This document shows positions 7,455 to 8,599 of a stretch of DNA of 8,599 nt, one piece after another (positions within the stretch are counted from its first letter, which is position 1; every line of letters begins with the position of its first letter). The translations under genes were made by a program, and so were the position numbers. The stretch lies in NCBI GenBank assembly GCA_034111875.1, contig JAWUWK010000113.1, positions 1-8,599 of the forward strand, in the 5' to 3' direction. Under the pieces are notes generated by a model. That model did not search any database. It was given only the letters and a program-made list of their open reading frames with translations, and was not told where the DNA came from. This DNA is from Rs1 sp034111875 (GTDB lineage Bacteria; Pseudomonadota; Gammaproteobacteria; Pseudomonadales; Balneatricaceae).

Positions 7455-7484
7455 AGTATAAAGGTTGGTAACACTAACCTCTAA
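7455..7484 (-). promoter_or_regulatory. Candidate sigma-70 promoter of the lipoprotein gene
   Basis: On the minus strand the -10 is TATACT (7460-7455) and a weak -35 TTAGAG (7484-7479) stands 18 bases upstream. Transcription would begin near 7448, leaving a leader of about 20 bases that ends in the strong ribosome-binding site. Confidence 0.35.
7463..7479. promoter_or_regulatory. Imperfect palindrome in the promoter spacer, possible operator
   Basis: GGTTGGT-AAC-ACTAACC has seven-base arms with one G/T mismatch. It lies between the candidate -10 and -35 of the lipoprotein gene. CTAAC also occurs three times nearby (7474, 7481 and 7491). Both the position and the repeated pentamer fit a repressor or activator site, but no regulator is identified. 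Confidence 0.3.
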
Positions 7485-7495
7485 CGACCGCTAAC

Positions 7496-7924
7496 AATAA
7501 CTTAATACAGTGAATCTATGTCTATTTAGGAATGTTCTCTAAGCAATGAAGAGCTTTATGAATATAGAATGAGCATAACCTATAATTTATCACTAATATT
7601 GGTCGAAGTACATGGCCCTAAAACTACATTAATTGAACGATTAAGTATTATAGTGGACAGGCTTATCTGGTACTTATGTTACTGGCAATGTAAAAATGTC
7701 CCCTTACGGTGTCAACGACAGCTGAACCGTGGCGTGGGATATTTAAATGCGAAAGCGCTATTTGAACTCGGTCGTAAAGCTATACTTTTAATGCGCGACT
7801 TAATTCCCCTAATATGCCATCCCTGTGAGAATTCGGTCATCGCTAACTATTCTAGTGTCTTTGGTGCTTAGAGTCCAAAGGGTCACTCTGGCAGCCAACA
7901 CTTAGCGTGTTAACCTGAAGCAAA
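7496..7924. other. Stretch without a convincing gene between the lipoprotein gene and the rRNA operon end
   Basis: A 100-codon plus-strand frame at 7569-7871 has no clear ribosome-binding site and resembles no family I know, so it is not called as a gene. A hairpin at 7870-7889 (AGAGT...ACTCT) lacks a T-run on either strand. The string AATGTCCCC at 7694-7702 echoes the complement of 7002-7009, but no element boundaries can be drawn. Confidence 0.4.
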
Positions 7925-8127
7925 CTAAGGGAGAGCCCTAGAGCCTTCTGCTGGGAAATGTCGATTAAAGCACTGCTGCTATAGGCTTCACAAACAGCGC
8001 TTTTATACTTGTCTGTTTCCTCGTTACTCTCACATCTTTGTGATTACAGTTATCACCAACAAAGCGTAATGCAAAAAAAAATCCAAATGCAACGCATTTG
8101 GGGATTCTTCGGAATTAAAACTTGGCG
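7925..8127 (-). repeat. Degenerate second copy of the rRNA operon 3' end (unit A)
   Basis: This segment repeats, in the same order, pieces of unit B (8136-8400). Shared blocks are CTAAGGGAG (7925/8136), GAGCCTTC (7941/8166), GTCGATTAAAGC (7960/8186), GCGCTTTTATACTT (7997/8265), CTGTTTCC or CTGTTTTCC (8013/8281), TCACATCT plus later ACAAAGC, a terminator, and finally ATTAAAACTTGGCG (8114-8127) against ATTAAAGCTTGGCG at the 5S tip. On the minus strand it reads: last few 5S bases, terminator, downstream flank. It therefore looks like a tandem copy whose 5S body has been lost. Confidence 0.7.
8073..8106 (-). terminator. Second intrinsic terminator downstream of 5S
   Basis: On the minus strand a perfect 8-bp stem (CCAAATGC / GCATTTGG) with loop GTT, extended by A-T pairs around a CC bulge, is followed by a run of nine T at 8081-8073. 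It lies about 240 bases past the first terminator and belongs to the degenerate operon-end copy. Confidence 0.75.
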
Positions 8128-8135
8128 TGGTAAAT

Positions 8136-8400
8136 CTAAGGGAGCGCGCAAGCGCAGTTACTGGAGAGCCTTCAGCGGCTAAAAAGTCGATTAAAGCTGC
8201 GCTTCTATGGGCCTCACTATATATTTGAACGCGCAAGCGCTACTCGAAAACAGCCACAAAAGCGGCGCTTTTATACTTGGCTGTTTTCCCTACTATCACA
8301 TCTGTGTGAGAGTACACTCATCGTCTACAAAGCTTTAGACGAAAAAAAACCCCTATGCACAAGGTGCACAGAGGTTTCTTTACGTATTAAAGCTTGGCGA
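8136..8400 (-). repeat. Primary copy of the rRNA operon 3' end (unit B)
   Basis: This is the partner of 7925-8127. It contains the 5S 3' tip, the strong terminator and the downstream flank. It is about 60 bases longer than unit A, mainly because of material around 8145-8240 that is bounded by two copies of CGCGCAAGCGC (8145-8155 and 8230-8240). Confidence 0.7.
8342..8377 (-). terminator. Intrinsic terminator of the rRNA operon
   Basis: On the minus strand, 13 base pairs (AACCTCTGTGCAC / GTGCATAGGGGTT, two of them G-T) enclose the loop CTT and are followed by eight T at 8349-8342. It starts about 13 bases after the 5S 3' end. Confidence 0.92.
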
Positions 8401-8509
8401 TGACCTACTCTCACATGGGGAGACCCCACACTACCATCGGCGCTAAATCGTTTGACTTCTGAGTTCGGTATGGGATCAGGTGGGTCAAATTCGCTATGGT
8501 CGCCAAACA
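8390..8509 (-). rRNA. rrf: 5S ribosomal RNA
   Basis: This is the complete 5S rRNA of the large ribosomal subunit, about 120 bases. On the minus strand it begins TGTTTGGCGACCATAGCG and carries the conserved segments CCCACCTGATCCCAT, CCGAACTCAGAAGT, AGCGCCGATGGTAGTGTGGG and CCCCATGTGAGAGTAGG, all very close to E. coli 5S. The terminal helix pairs GTTTGGCGA at the 5' end with TCGCCAAGC at the 3' end, which sets both ends to within a base or two. The order is that of a normal rRNA operon: the 23S gene should lie beyond the right edge, followed by a spacer, this gene and a strong terminator. Open frames across it are not genes. Confidence 0.97.
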
Positions 8510-8599
8510 TAAACTGTTACTTGTCATCGCCGAAGGCGAAGAGCAAGCATCTAAGGAGGTTGTGTTCTTAACCTCTAAAGATGAATATGGATTTGATGT
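8510..8599 (-). other. 23S-5S rRNA spacer (partial)
   Basis: The 90 bases upstream of 5S contain no recognisable 23S 3' end, so the spacer reaches the window edge. Two hairpins are present: TCGCC-GAA-GGCGA (8527-8539), just before 5S, and a longer one at 8550-8581 with a 6-bp stem GAGGTT/AACCTC, an internal loop and a further 3 bp. They may be processing signals for rRNA maturation (inference). Confidence 0.7.

Noticed and set aside
7569..7871. 100-codon plus-strand frame starting MSITYNLSL
   Set aside because: No clear ribosome-binding site, no recognisable domain, unusual composition, and it lies in decayed DNA beside the rRNA operon. Most likely chance.
8030..8236. 68-codon minus-strand frame downstream of 5S
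   Set aside because: It runs through the second terminator and the duplicated operon-end repeat; such frames in rRNA flanks are normally spurious.
8130..8340. Possible tRNA between the two operon-end copies
   Set aside because: No T-loop GTTCGANTC pattern or cloverleaf could be found on either strand.
8325..8510. 61-codon minus-strand frame
   Set aside because: It is the 5S rRNA gene and its terminator read as protein.

Overview
The window looks like a chromosomal stretch of a moderately AT-rich gammaproteobacterium, probably marine. The 5S rRNA is close to the Escherichia coli type, and the large sensor kinase with a stand-alone REC/HD-GYP regulator is typical of free-living gammaproteobacteria. 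The genus cannot be settled from this sequence.

Left half (1-5836): a divergent signalling pair. On the minus strand is a very large membrane hybrid-type histidine kinase (about 1514 residues) with a periplasmic solute-binding-like domain, a second periplasmic Cache domain, three PAS domains, one GAF domain and an intact HisKA/HATPase core. Its C-terminal receiver domain is cut by an in-frame TAG a few residues after its start, and the frame stays open and receiver-like up to the window edge. About 190 bases away on the plus strand is an intact response regulator with a REC domain and an HD-GYP domain, a predicted c-di-GMP phosphodiesterase. It starts with a GTG codon followed by a 9-bp tandem repeat. 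The arrangement suggests, but does not prove, that the kinase acts on this regulator.

Middle (5837-7039): gene-poor, decayed DNA. It holds a 741-bp remnant of an IS3-type insertion sequence with recognisable ends (TGTCCGGATAG / TGACCCGGATAG), a perfect 4-bp target duplication (CCTC) and a frameshifted orfA. The orfB transposase is essentially gone. A perfect 19-bp palindrome overlaps the orfA ribosome-binding site.

Right half (7040-8599): a small predicted lipoprotein gene on the minus strand with a strong ribosome-binding site and an operator-like palindrome in its promoter region; then a stretch with no convincing gene; then the 3' end of an rRNA operon read on the minus strand. The operon part consists of the start of the 23S-5S spacer, a complete 5S gene and a strong terminator. 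A degenerate second copy of the 5S 3' tip, terminator and downstream flank follows, giving two terminators in tandem. No tRNA, CRISPR array or phage gene was seen.
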